Part shown: in pieces, positions 1-11,563 of the stretch
Position numbering within the stretch: the first letter of the stretch is position 1
How the letters are laid out: every line of letters starts with the position of its first letter
Origin: Tubiluchus corallicola
Taxonomy: Eukaryota > Priapulida > Priapulimorpha > Priapulimorphida > Tubiluchidae
DNA length: 64,000 nucleotides
Direction of reading: 5' to 3'
NCBI GenBank assembly: GCA_030141605.1
Contig: JAQGDQ010000148.1
Coordinates: 124,001-188,000, forward strand
Program-made: the position numbers and the translations under genes
The notes under the pieces: generated by a model
Told to the model about the DNA's origin: nothing
Database searches by the model: none
Seen by the model: the letters and a program-made list of their open reading frames with translations, nothing else

Positions 1-196
1 GAAAACTATTTTGGTGTTGGTTAAGTTTTCTTAATTTTCAAAAACCCGCAAATGCATATTTCGTGTTTAATGGATTATAAATGAGCAAAACATGTAGATA
101 GCGCCAGCGGCCTCAACGGCAAAAATTTCTGAAATGACTACTATGCCAAGTAAAATTGTGTTCACTCTCATAATTTTATAATATTATGATTTAATT

Positions 197-1022
197 GTTT
201 TAGAATTTAGATGAATGTTAATGTAGGAAGTAGAAATGGAAACCATAATGGTGCTCTCTAACGTTTTATTATTGACTTTGTGCAATGACACCATGTACTG
301 TCATTCAATTGTAGACAGGTATAATATAACAGATCTTCTATTTCATCCATATTTATTTTAAAAAGAATTTAACTCAACTTCTCTAACGCGTAGTTTGTGC
401 TCAGCTAGATAGAATGTCATGTCTAACAAACAAAAGGAAGGGCTCGCACGTTTTTCCTTGAGCTCTATATCGTCGAGTAGGGCACTTTTAGCTGCAGTTC
501 CAATAAAACGTGGAATTTCTAAATTAATTTTATCAAAGTTATTACTCACGCAGTTTTAAATTAACATTTGGTTAATTAATTTTATTTTCCAATACAAGAG
601 GTACTGCATACAGCTGATAGTACGAATGGCCTTATAAATTGTTGAATTGTTGAAAATATTCGGTCTATCTAAACTTACAGGGATTTGAATCGGATTAAAC
701 TGACACGGTTATCACAAAAACACTTGTTCAAACTACTATCTCAAGCAAAATTGTCTTCCGTCAAATAATTTTGACTTAAATGTTTTAGAATTTAGATGAA
801 TATTATTGGAGGAAGTAGATTATTACAAGTAAACTGTACTAATATTGTTAACTGTACTAATATTTTCTAAACGTACGTATAAATTATCGATATTGTCCTG
901 TTGCTAAATTATTTATAGTTAGACTTGTTGGATGTTATTAAATGTATTAATTTTTCTAAACGTGTGTAGAGATTAGACGATATTGTCTTGTTGTTTAATT
1001 ATTTATTGTTAGAATTGTTGGA
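197..1022. repeat. Short direct and tandem repeats at left edge
   Basis: Two kinds of repetition are visible. A segment of about 40 bp at 197-236 (core GTTTTAGAATTTAGATGAAT, then GGAAGTAGA) recurs at 782-820. Separately, about 68 bp beginning TTCTAAACG at 865-932 is repeated with several mismatches at 954-1021, giving an 89-bp period. No coding frame spans them. They look like old local duplications in non-coding DNA. Confidence 0.55.
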
Positions 1023-3780
1023 CAAATAGAAAATTAGAGCCGAACAGTCATTTCTGAAAAAAAAGTGTCTGAAAAAGGTGACAATAAAACGTTACTACCT
1101 CGAATGACTTTAGAATGCGTGGCAGCAGTTGGAGACCATCTCTGAGGGAGAAAATGAGTGTTGCTTGTTTTGTTGTTGCATCTTCTGCGCCAGTGATTAC
1201 CTCGAATACCTCCTCCTCGCTTCCCTCATTAGACAGTGTCCTCTGTCGTTGAAGTTCATCGTTATGGGTCTGGGTCTCAAACTTTGCGTCAGAAATGAGA
1301 GAACGGCGCCTTGCAGGATACCCGTTCTGAAAAAATCAGTACTTTGATACTCGCAAATCACACATAATGCGTTCGCAACTGTAAAAGAACAAAAAGTCAA
1401 CTTTTTTACATATATCTATGTACATCTGACACAAAAAACATCATGTTCAGTATGCACTCTGTACCACAAACCGAGTACTTTGTAATAAGCACTTCTATAG
1501 CTGTGAGACGAAAAGAGTTTTTAGGCTTTATGGATTCACCATGTGGCGATTTACTTTTCAATTTAACAATTCTGATTATCCCACACATGGATTTTGTGAG
1601 CTGCAATTTTATCTGGTAAAAATAGTTTTCCAACTAAAACGTAGTACAAAATTAACTATAGAGCCCTCAGTAGAGGGACATATAGCTGCCCCAACGAGAT
1701 CGACTTTTTTGAGACGGCAAAGATGTATTTTCTGCATTGACACTAAGTTTCTGTGAAAAGCTGCTATCGCATTACAGAGCGTCTGGTTAGTTATGGGTTA
1801 GAATTCGATACAGACAGAACTGGAAGGTTAATTTTTAATAGAAAAAACTCTAAACGTGTACAAGTAACAATGCGCATGGGTTTAAAACTTCAAATAAAAA
1901 TTTAAACTCCGATACGGACATACATGTATTTGAAGGCTGTGAAAAACCACAGGTGGGTGGTTTCAAACTAAACAATGTACAAGAAAACTACAGCAAAATT
2001 GTGTTTTCTGCATAACATACATTAGTGATTGTTGTTCTTGAGATATCCTGTTAATGAATTTTAGCTGTTACTGTTGTTTAAGGATCACCTACATCTGAGC
2101 GGTGAGCACATTAGCTACAGAACTTTGTCATACGCGAATCTTCAAAACACTGTAAAAAACTAAAATCTGTGCTATTTGACCTTATAATTTATAGGCTGCG
2201 AACTTGAAACATGCCCTACCACTGTTTGAGGTATCAACTTCCTGCACTATTCCAGGGCTGAGAAAAAATGCCGACAGACAGACGGAACTAAATAATAAAA
2301 AACCTAACTTCATTTAGCAATTACGTGTTACAAAAAAGTGCTTTTGCGGTCACAGTTTCCGAAAATAAATACCTATGTGAATGAAGTTTAAACTTTTAAC
2401 ACGAAAATAGCGTACAACTAAAATGTCAGAAAAATAAGAAACATCATAAACATAAAATGAAACAGTTCAAGTCAGAACTATGTTGGCATCAAAACCGCAG
2501 AACATATTACAGTGAAAGAAGAGATAATTTTCGCATAAAGGTAAGGAAAGATAAATTCTACCGACAAATGTTTACAAACAGGCTGCAAAGAAACAAGAAT
2601 TTTATTGACTCACCAGGTTATCGTTACGCGCCAGTTCAAATAGCTTTCTGATGAATCACTATCGATTTTTTTAAAATTTAAACTATATGTATTTAGTTGC
2701 GCTTTTGATGAAAATGGCGCTATATTTGCCGGCTTCATTGTTTATCACAATACTTTGTTGCCGCTGACAAGAAGAAGTTCCCACTAAAAATAAATCAGTT
2801 AAATATTTCGAGCATTTTTATAATTATGCAGTTTATTCATACTCATGAAGACAGCCAAAACTTAACACACGAAATTTAGTTTAACATATTGTTAAAATAA
2901 CTAGTGTTGCGTCTTGCTTACCATAGCCCACGATTCGTTAAAGCTTGAAACTGAGCCGCAGACTGAATGTAGGCTTTGAATCACACCTTTTATAAACCTC
3001 AAGGTAATGATTATAAACCCGACAGCTTCATTTATAACCAAAGCAGTTGCCAATTAGTTCGTTTATGAATGTGTATAGTAGATTGCATAGCAACTATTAA
3101 CATTGTTGTAGACCCATAATGATTTTAGCCAAGGGACGAGAATTGCAGACCAAGGCTTAGACGATGGCTTTGTGTAATTTACAGCCTTACGATAACTGAA
3201 TAATTTTTTTACAAGTAGCACATAATAATTTTAATAACAGTAAATATTTTTTCCGACACTCACAGCATTATAAAAAGAAAAGAACTTTTGTTGAAACTTT
3301 AAGTTATAAAAAACATGTCTCTTAGTGTTTCGACTGCAACCTGCAGTGATCTTCAGTTATAGATTACACAAACGAACAAAGAGTTTTATAGGTAGAGCCT
3401 ACAGTACAGAAATTATTCTCTAATTATGTATTTACAAGGAAGCTAAAATGTAATTAATTAATACTTGTAGAGAAGAAAAAGATACAGCAAAAGTATAGGT
3501 AGGTGTCTGTAAACAAAGTTAAAAGAATTGAACTACTTTGCACATTCAGAGAAGGCTTGTTTTGGTACATAAATAAACTGTTTCATTAATTTATCACAAT
3601 TATTTTTAGCTTTGGCCATAATGCTGAAATTATTAATATCAGCTTAATGGTCAGAGGCACAAATATGGTCATGAATGCAAGACTGAGGAGGACTTTTTAA
3701 TTTCTCGTCAGTTCTAGACGAAATATCCAGATGTTCACATATTCTTACTTTAAAGTGCCTGGATGTTTGCCATGGTAAGC
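1023..3780. other. Non-coding AT-rich stretch
   Basis: Only short ORFs (up to about 75 codons) are present, on both strands, and none resembles a known domain or is framed by convincing splice sites with a partner exon. I recognise no RNA gene, promoter or mobile element here. Confidence 0.5.
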
Positions 3781-3789
3781 AGCATTAAA

Positions 3790-3928
3790 GCTGCCACACT
3801 GAAACCTTTAAACAATACCAACCTGTAAGAATGTGGATATTTTGTCTTTATGCCCTTTCTTTCCATTTAGCGACAAAATACCAACATTCTTACAGTCTGG
3901 TATTGTATATAGATTTCAGTGTAGCAAC
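3790..3928. repeat. Inverted repeat, foldback/MITE-like
   Basis: The left arm at 3790-3846 (contains CTGTAAGAATGTGGATATTT) is matched on the opposite strand by the right arm at 3872-3928 at roughly 80 percent identity by eye, around a loop of about 25 bp. The structure suggests a small non-autonomous foldback element. No coding capacity. I could not identify a target-site duplication with confidence. Confidence 0.6.
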
Positions 3929-4622
3929 TGCAATTAACCCGGATATTTAGCTATACATGGTTTCGCACCAATCCACATTAATATAAATTAATAAAAAATA
4001 ACTAATAACTATGCTGTTCATTGTTTTTAGTTCCAGTTTGTAGTAATATTTGTTGCTGGACGCTGCTGGACCCTTTCTACTGCCGTGAACCTTGTTATGG
4101 TTTTTTCTCTTATTTTTATCTTAATTATAGTCAATTTTACAACATTTTAACAAAAGCACTAGTCTACATTATTTTATTACGAACGCTGGCGCTGTGAAAT
4201 CAGAGCCTGGTGAAACTACGTGCAACGGGGCCCATGGCGCTGTGTTGAGAATGTAGACAAGTTATGAAAAAGCACTAAAGCCACTTTATATTTCTACAGA
4301 AAAAATGTAGGTACTGTGTTACTATTAAAATACTGGTCACTTTTTGGGATCGCATATTAATTAATTAATAAAAACTAAGTTGTATGTTTTATTATCTATA
4401 CAGTAGGACTACAAAACTACGCGCAATTTAACTTAGCTTCCAAGTCTTTTATTTGAAAATCGAGTAGGTCTAAATGAAACCACAGACCTTTTCCGTTATT
4501 TTGTCATATTTTTATGTTCAGCTTTATTTGTAGATTTCAGTGTAGCAACTGCAATTAACCCGGATATTTAACTATATATGGACTATAAAACGTACATTTT
4601 ACTTGGCTTCCAAGTCCTTTTT
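3910..4622 (+). repeat. 51-bp direct repeat pair (3910-3960 and 4531-4581) plus a second shared motif
   Basis: The 51 bp at 3910-3960, starting TAGATTTCAGTGTAGCAACT and ending in ATACATGG, recur at 4531-4581 with about two mismatches. The first copy overlaps the right arm of the adjacent inverted repeat. A second shared motif, CTTCCAAGTC with flanking similarity, occurs at about 4437-4450 and 4606-4619. Together they suggest that part of the foldback element was duplicated or inserted twice. Confidence 0.6.
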
Positions 4623-4984
4623 TACAGTAATTTTTATCTGGCGAGGACATGATATTATTTATTTGTAGCTATGGATTGCAGCTACAGCTGCCAGTTTCCT
4701 TTCCAAGCAACCAGTTCTTCCAATAAATACATTTAACGCAAAATGTGTGCAATGGCAAAAAAAGAATACTCATGTGCACAATTACTGTGCATTAAAATTC
4801 AGATTTTCCTATCCATTTTTTCAAGAGATTTTTAGTTTAAATCAGGTTGCGCATTTTAGCTTTAGTGCTGTGTCTAATAACTAAGTACTGCGAGTAAGTT
4901 TCAAATAAAGGCGAAATGCATCTCCGAAATTGCTTTTTGTGGCAGTGTCAACATATAATAACTGCTTGAGTCAGAACACAACAC

Positions 4985-5048
4985 CTTTAAAAATAAAGTA
5001 AAGATATAAAATAAAATAAAATAAAATAAAATAAAATGAAATAAAATT
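4985..5048. repeat. ATAAA-type simple repeat
   Basis: A run of AAAAT/ATAAA units lies at about 5008-5047. A complementary TTTTATTT-rich run lies at about 5240-5296. Simple AT-rich sequence with no gene evidence. Confidence 0.6.
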
Positions 5049-5570
5049 TACACTTCACCTATCCTGATTAACACTTGAATTAAGAAAACATTTTAATAGG
5101 TCTACATATATAAAAATACACTGTACTTCCTTCCTAATAGATAGTTATTTTCATTGTTTTGTGATATTTATATGGTCTGTGTAAAAAAATGTAATCACAG
5201 GTTGCAACTACATGTTTTTTCATAAAAGATAAACAATATTTATGTTATTATTTATTTTACTTTGTCTTGTTTTGCTTTATTTTATTTTATTATAAAGTGT
5301 AAGTTCTTCAAATAAAATGAAGTAAATACCAAAAATAATTATAAACTTTTTGTATTTTTTGCAGTTTTTTCATAAATGTCATGTGTTAGAGTTAGGCATT
5401 TTTGAAAATGAAGACCTAAGGACTAAATATTAGTTTCAAATTGCTTCTTTCACTATAAACTATGTAGTCATGATACCAAATCTATTCTGAGCGTTATATG
5501 AACTTTCTTCTGTAACACAAAATAAGGCGAAACATTACAAGAAAAATCAATAACTAATTTTTGAGGCGAA

Positions 5571-5853
5571 TGATAATAATAATATAATAATAATAATAAT
5601 CTTTATTTAAAGTCGGCTTTTTGGAATGAAGAATTAAGATAAGCTCCAAATAGCTTTTGGACCGAATATAAATAACAATCTACACCTACTTAACAGAGAC
5701 TATTATTATCACACTTTTACCCTAAATGCCATGCGCGAGGCAGGGCAACAGCCGATACCATTTTAAAGTTTTTGGTATACCCGGCCGCTGAATTGAACTC
5801 ATGACCTCCCAGACGGAAAGCCGACGCGTTACCACTAGACTAAACCGGGTGGT
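5571..5853 (-). mobile_element. tRNA-derived SINE with ATT-repeat tail
   Basis: Read on the minus strand, 5850-5779 looks like a tRNA. It has a near-closed acceptor stem (CCCGGTT with GGCCGGG), a pol III A-box-like segment (TTTAGTCTAGTGGTAACGC) and a B-box-like segment (GAGTTCAATTC). Degenerate loop pairing leaves the anticodon uncertain; TCC (Gly) is a possible reading. It is followed by about 180 bp of non-tRNA body, a short AT-rich 3' end (TTTAAATAAAG) and an ATT microsatellite at about 5572-5602. A tRNA head, unrelated body and simple-repeat tail are the standard layout of a SINE. The decayed anticodon arm argues against a working tRNA gene. The partner LINE cannot be named from here. Confidence 0.75.
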
Positions 5854-6333
5854 AAATAGAAATATGCACAATATAACATACAGTATGTTTGTATAGACTA
5901 ATCTACCATATAAACAATATGGAGTTAAGTAACTAAAATATGGCGTCTTTTTCAGGCATTCGCACAGTTAGTTGCCGAAAATCAAATTTGCTTTAAAATA
6001 ATTACGTGAAATATGATCGTGAGAAAATATAGGGCATCTTTATAATCGAGCGAGGAATTTTCCCGCTGTTACTTCCGGGCAAATAATGTTGTGAATAGAT
6101 AAGGATAACGAGGACGGGATAGAATGTCATACTCTTTCATTGTATGAACTATGTAATTAAAACGAATAAAGTGACAATTTCTTCAGAAAGTTTATCTCTT
6201 TCTGTATCATCCAAGCATTAATTGTAAGATATTTTTTACAATTTTAGAACTTAAAAAACCGATTTGAAAGATTTTACCTGCTGGGCATTATCTGCAGTGT
6301 GGAGTTGCTTAAGGATATATTAATTTCTCGTTT

Positions 6334-6417
6334 TTTTTCTTTTTTTCTTTCTCTACCTTCCCCCCTCTCTCTCTCACTCACTCACACACACAAACATACA
6401 CACACACACACACACTC
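6334..6417. repeat. CT/CA dinucleotide microsatellite
   Basis: A T-rich tract passes into CT repeats (about 6363-6379) and then CA repeats (about 6385-6415). Any ORF across it is low-complexity and should not be read as a protein. Confidence 0.85.
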
Positions 6418-6759
6418 TTTCGAACAACATGAAAACAAACACAAACTTATTTGGAGTTTCCATAAATCTGCTTCGCAACAAGAAGCAAGGAAATCGAAGA
6501 CATGTGTGTTTGTAACATGTTAAAATTCGTTTGTAAGAAAAAGCTCATTTTATTTGCAAATTCACACATACATGCACAAGAAACATTATCTGTATCAAAC
6601 AAACAGAAATGCAAAGATTAGTAAAGAGTATAGCGTAATACAAAAGGCATACATGTATATCTAAATAAAAGTTCGAAAATGTTTCTTTTTTAGATTTGAA
6701 AGTTGGCCGCGTTTGTTGGCTTCAGTAAGCACTATGGAGCTGTCGCTCATCTTTCTGAT

Positions 6760-8065
6760 GATACCGAACACGCAGCAATACACCATAAGTACTTAGTGAA
6801 TCGCATCGTATATTAAAGCACGGGATGGATTATCTTATAGTGCAGAGGTGCTTAGCCACGAGGCTTAAGCATTGCTTAACTTTGTTCTTTGGCGAAAATT
6901 TCTATGCATAGAAGTTTCCAACTAACACGAAATGTTTATTTTTAATTGACTAATATAATTTTTGCCGCGCTGATTTTTCTACGTTGTCAGTATATAAAAA
7001 TATATAAAATGAATTTATTGAATCTCACCAATACACATTTTCAAACATTTTATAAAGCACAACGGCACGCGCTTTACAAATATAAAAACGTCATTTCAAG
7101 ACAAATATGATTTCTTACTTCGGCGACTTGTTGAAAAATGAGATTAAAATATTTGTTAGTGTAATTAATCTAATGTCTCCATGCCTACAATTTTTATATG
7201 GCTTACTGATTTTTACAACTATATTACTTATATATAGAAGCATGTTTCGTTTTGAAAAGCACATTTCGTTTACTAAAATACTTAAATATGTAACTGACGA
7301 CTATTTTGGTTATATCCCTCATTTAACAATGAAACGAAAGAGGTGGGGGCTGCGACAAAGTTTCAGATTTAGAAACGCATGTTTTAAATATAGTAATCAG
7401 GCTTACGTGTTGTTATAAGGTCCAAAAATCAATTTACAGTCTTCTTATTAAATGTACGCTGTAAATATTTACTGCGAAAACATTTCTTACAGCAACACAC
7501 CACAAACGCATAGCGCATAAGAGCACTTAAAAGAGGAATGTTGTAACAAAGTTACCTCAACGAGAAAATAGCCGAAGGCTCAGCGTTGCTTAACTTCGGT
7601 TTTTTAGCGAAACTTTCTATGTTTGGAAGTTTCTCACTAAAAATGAAAACTTGCGATTAATGCTAGCTGAGTAAATCATGTTGTGAGTTTCTAATTACGA
7701 ATATAAGCGACTTTATTATAAATAACTTTGTCGTGTCATTCCTTGAATTTCTTTCTACGTCAAAATAATTAATAGCACAAGAAAAATAATGAGCGAACGT
7801 ATCTGGAGCATTGTCTCATATTATTGTGACTAATAAACCGATTATATGTTTAAGAATACAGCGTTTATTGTACTGAACACCATGAATGTTTACCGTCAAG
7901 CCGGTTCTCACGCTAACACACTACAAGCACTTAAAAAGCTCGGTCGCATAAGAGTGGAACAGAATAACAGCCTGTTACCCTCAACGAGGTAAACAGCCGT
8001 TAAGCGTTGCTTAACTTCGGTATTTTTTAGCGGAGCTTTCTATGCTTGCAAGCTTCCAATAAATA
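6760..8065 (+). repeat. Three degenerate copies of a ~110-160 bp unit
   Basis: A recognisable block recurs three times in the same orientation. Each ends with GCTTAACTT, a variant of GGCGAAAATTTCTATG and then an AAGTTTC-like stretch, at about 6875-6930, 7583-7640 and 8000-8060. The upstream parts, with forms of GCACTTA, AACGAGG and AGCGTTGCTTA, are also shared between the last two copies (about 7495-7590 and 7916-8005) and more weakly with the first. Spacing is uneven (about 710 and 415 bp), so this is not a simple satellite. Fragments of one transposon family or a local segmental duplication both fit. Confidence 0.55.
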
Positions 8066-9225
8066 TCAAAATTCGTATTTATTTGTAGTTTAGCAATCGA
8101 GGTGTCCAACTTTACACAGATTGGGAAACGTCAATCAACCACGGGTGTCCACTTCGTAATAGTCAATCAAGCGCCCATGCAACAATTCTCAGCTGAAAAA
8201 AGTTATCACAATGATACGTGGAAAACGTATTGGAATATACTGCGAGCGTCAAAGTCAAGTGTGTAATATTAGTTTTATTTTTCCATCCATGCAAGATTTC
8301 TACCACAAGAATCACAGATATTACGACTTTGAAACGTTGTGCTTGGGTACTTGATGCAGACGTATAATAACCGGAAAGGTTAGAAACAGTCAGATTTATT
8401 AGAAGTTTCTCCAAACCAAAAACACTAAAGAGTGCCGCTAAAACAGAGAAAATATGAGCTGAACCCTTTCATAAAGTTCACAAGTTTGGCATTTGTTCAT
8501 TGACGCCCGACATTTTGATGAGAGTTAACAACGTTCAATCTTTTACACAAAATATTGACATAACATACAGTTTTGAGTGAAAGAAACGAATTTTTTGCAA
8601 TGACTTACCTAACAGTTTCTTGTAGTCTGGTAAGTTTTGTGGAATAATTAACAAATTTGTACTAAACGTGCACGCATTCTTCATGTTTTTTTCTGATTAG
8701 TCTGTACGTTTTTATGCTGTAACTCTTGCCAGCAAGCAAGAGTTTGTGAAAATGGGCCAGGTGGGAGGGGCCTAGTCCCGTTTGCCAATCTGTATATTGA
8801 TAGAGAACCGGCACAAAAAAAACGAATTACAAGTATGAATACCTATTGTGACTGAAGAGTAAACTTAATTTGTGCTTAACGTTGTTAAGATGCGTATATA
8901 ATTTATTGTTTAGTATAGTATTCATTGTTTTCTAAGGTGACAGTTTACAATCATATTACAAGTCTTAATGCACTATGGCACAGTTTTTTCACAATTTTCT
9001 AATGCAAAAATACGAATTACCCTATAATGCAAATTTAATTTTTTGATGACAAGAGTAGTTACAATTAATGGAATAAATCCACAGTTAAGAAAAGAAAAAA
9101 CATGATATTTCAAACTGCCGCTGTAGTTTATCTTCGCGTGAAAAAAGGGAAATATCACATGGAAATACCAATCCTAATTTTTTGGGGGAGTTTTTATATT
9201 GTTAACGCATAAAGATTGCAGGCTT
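8066..9225. other. Non-coding stretch
   Basis: I see short ORFs only, none recognisable. No repeat beyond simple A/T runs was identified. Confidence 0.45.
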
Positions 9226-9377
9226 AAAAAGAATACAGACACATACGAGAAAAAAGACAGAAGCCAGCAAGTAAAAACACAAGGTAAAACACAGAAGTGA
9301 CTAGTGATTTTACACGTCTGTGCTTTTACCTTGTGTTTTTATTGCTGTACTTCTGTGTTATTGTATCCTTTTTTAAG
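9226..9377. repeat. Imperfect inverted repeat, foldback element
   Basis: The core left arm at 9272-9296 (TAAAAACACAAGGTAAAAC, then ACAGAA) is matched in reverse complement at 9317-9341, with about 20 bp between. The outer parts also pair: about 9226-9271 against 9342-9377, with an indel of roughly 13 bp. The potential hairpin is about 150 bp. No protein is encoded. Confidence 0.65.
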
Positions 9378-11563
9378 TGTGGCATCTTTATGTGTTAGCA
9401 GTATAAAAACTCTGAAATTACGAAATGAACTATGAATTATGTATATTAAGGATAAGATAAGATTAGGCCTATTGTAGGATAATGTTTTAATACTGTGACC
9501 CTTTATAAAATTATAGCTGCCTTTCACATCTGTAGCTTTTAATGTTTAAACGAATGAGCGCTTGCTGCCCAATGCAGAGTGAGGAATGCCGATGTACTAA
9601 ACATTACTTAGTACATATTATTTTAAAAAGGTCTGATTTTCAACGACATGTCGAGTTTACAGCTTCTTCATTCCAGAATCATTTGTTACTGCTGCTGCCA
9701 TTTGTGAATTCCGTCCCAATTCCTTACAAGCTTATCAGTCATAATCACGTATATAAGAAACCACAAATATCTTTACCTTTCGTGAGATTTTCATTCAAGT
9801 TAAACGTATAAATTTGTTTTTCTTGCGAATAATTTAAATTGGAAAATGAAGAAAAATTTATTGCAAATCGGGACGTGTCATATTGGTTAAAAATCCACAT
9901 TAATTCCTCGTACAACTGACTTATTGTTTAACATGGATAGCAGTAATAAGATGTTGCCCATTGGGCGCAGAACCCCCACATGACTTTATGATATTATCCA
10001 TGATATATGAAGCATATCTTCTTTAAAGGCTCTTCCCTTCCCAGGCTTACAAATCAGTTTGTTTTTACTCCACAGTCATGTGCTCGTTGTAATATTTATT
10101 GATCATTTCATTGCAATTTTCTTTGTTTTGTTACCTGTATTGGCCATTAACGAACTTATATAAAGTCACTTGCTTGCACGATATTGCTAATGCGTAGGCG
10201 GCTGACTGAGTGTGTAATGTGAGCTCAATAAATCATCGGTGGTAAAATTTTATGGTTGCTACAAACTCGCGGATTTTTTCTCACTTGCTTCTTGCTAATA
10301 GCTTACTATCTGACAAACGAAATTTGGTATGGAGGTCAGGTTATTTTACGCATCTTATTAGCATTAGATCAAGCAAAATGCATCGATTCTGAAACGATCC
10401 TAGTAGTACAGGATGAGAGCGCACACGAGAAAGGACATTGCTGATCCCTAAAATATCATCTTCTTTTCTTTAGCATTCAATCCTGATCATGCTGCCAAAA
10501 TAACTAATAAAATAATTTATTTTTGAAAAAATACTCGTCAATATGTACGTTATAAAAGCAGATGCTACTAGTAATCGTTTTGACCAGGTGTAGCAGGCCA
10601 AATTAACCTCTGCTTAACACCTAACTTCTTCAGTTTTCCAACTTTGATAACCATAGAAGATTAACTGCAGGACCAGCTTACACTGCAACACAACAAAAGT
10701 ACCAGTGGATCTACGTTATGGCTTTTATCACATTATGAACAGTCAAGTTAATTGAACATGATGTTACAATTGTATTATGTTGTTTTGAGTATGTGATTTT
10801 ATTTTACTGTGTGAACACTATTGAGAAGTGTGCTATTAATCGTTGATTTTTGTGGAGTTTAATATTTTTACTGATTGTAGTTTTCCCGGTTGAAATTCTA
10901 AAAGTCTACGTGTTCAGACTTGTGCCCTTATTTTAAGATTTAAGTCAGTTAGCCTTTTCACTTAACTTTCCCTGACAAAGCTGAAACCCCAATAAAATAT
11001 TGCAAAATTAAGCAATTCTTGTGTATATCACTCAACACTGCTGATATAATGGAGGGCATAATCTGGCCTGGGTGTATGAATTTGTCTACTCTAGGGCCAT
11101 AATGTACCGGCGGTACAAACTAGCCCAGGTCGCTCTAACCCCGGGTATTGTCTGGACGTACACTATGATCTGTTACACCGGGAAACTGTGGACGGAGACA
11201 AGAGGACAGACTTGGTAAATGAGGAGCTCTCCGTGTTAACCGTGTTTGCCATTCTCTGACAAAGTTTACGACAGTGTCTAATAGCTGATAAATAAGCATA
11301 GAAAAGACGCGTTAATGAGATTTAAACCCGATGTTGTACCGCATATGAATAGGTAACATGAGGATTTGAAAAACATTTGTCAGACCTATAATGTATTGTT
11401 GACATTATTTTTTCTCATTGTTACTTGAAATGACAATCGAACAACACCACGGACGATAATACGGTGTCCATTTCTTGTTCATTAGTTTGATCATTGGGCT
11501 TTGTGATTTAACAATATTCCATACTTGACCTTCATACAGTTGAGCATTCATACCAAAGCAAAA
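9378..11563. other. Non-coding stretch upstream of the LRR gene
   Basis: ORFs of 60-90 codons (for example 9542-9811 +) have no recognisable domains. A somewhat GC-richer patch lies at about 11040-11240. The sequence just before 11564 presumably includes the promoter and 5' UTR of the LRR gene, but I cannot place a TATA box or transcription start with any confidence. Confidence 0.4.

Noticed and set aside
4985-5330. Inverted repeat between ATAAA and TTTTATTT runs
   Set aside because: The complementarity comes from simple AT repeats; the non-simple flanks do not pair in consistent order.
5779-5850. Functional tRNA gene
   Set aside because: The anticodon stem does not pair well, and the tRNA-like part is followed by a SINE body and simple-repeat tail.
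7107-7418. 103-codon plus-strand ORF with hydrophobic segments
   Set aside because: It lies inside repeated non-coding DNA, has no recognisable domain, and its AT-rich composition readily gives hydrophobic codons.
9542-9811. 89-codon ATG-initiated ORF
   Set aside because: No similarity, no splice partners and no signal; the length is within chance for this much sequence.
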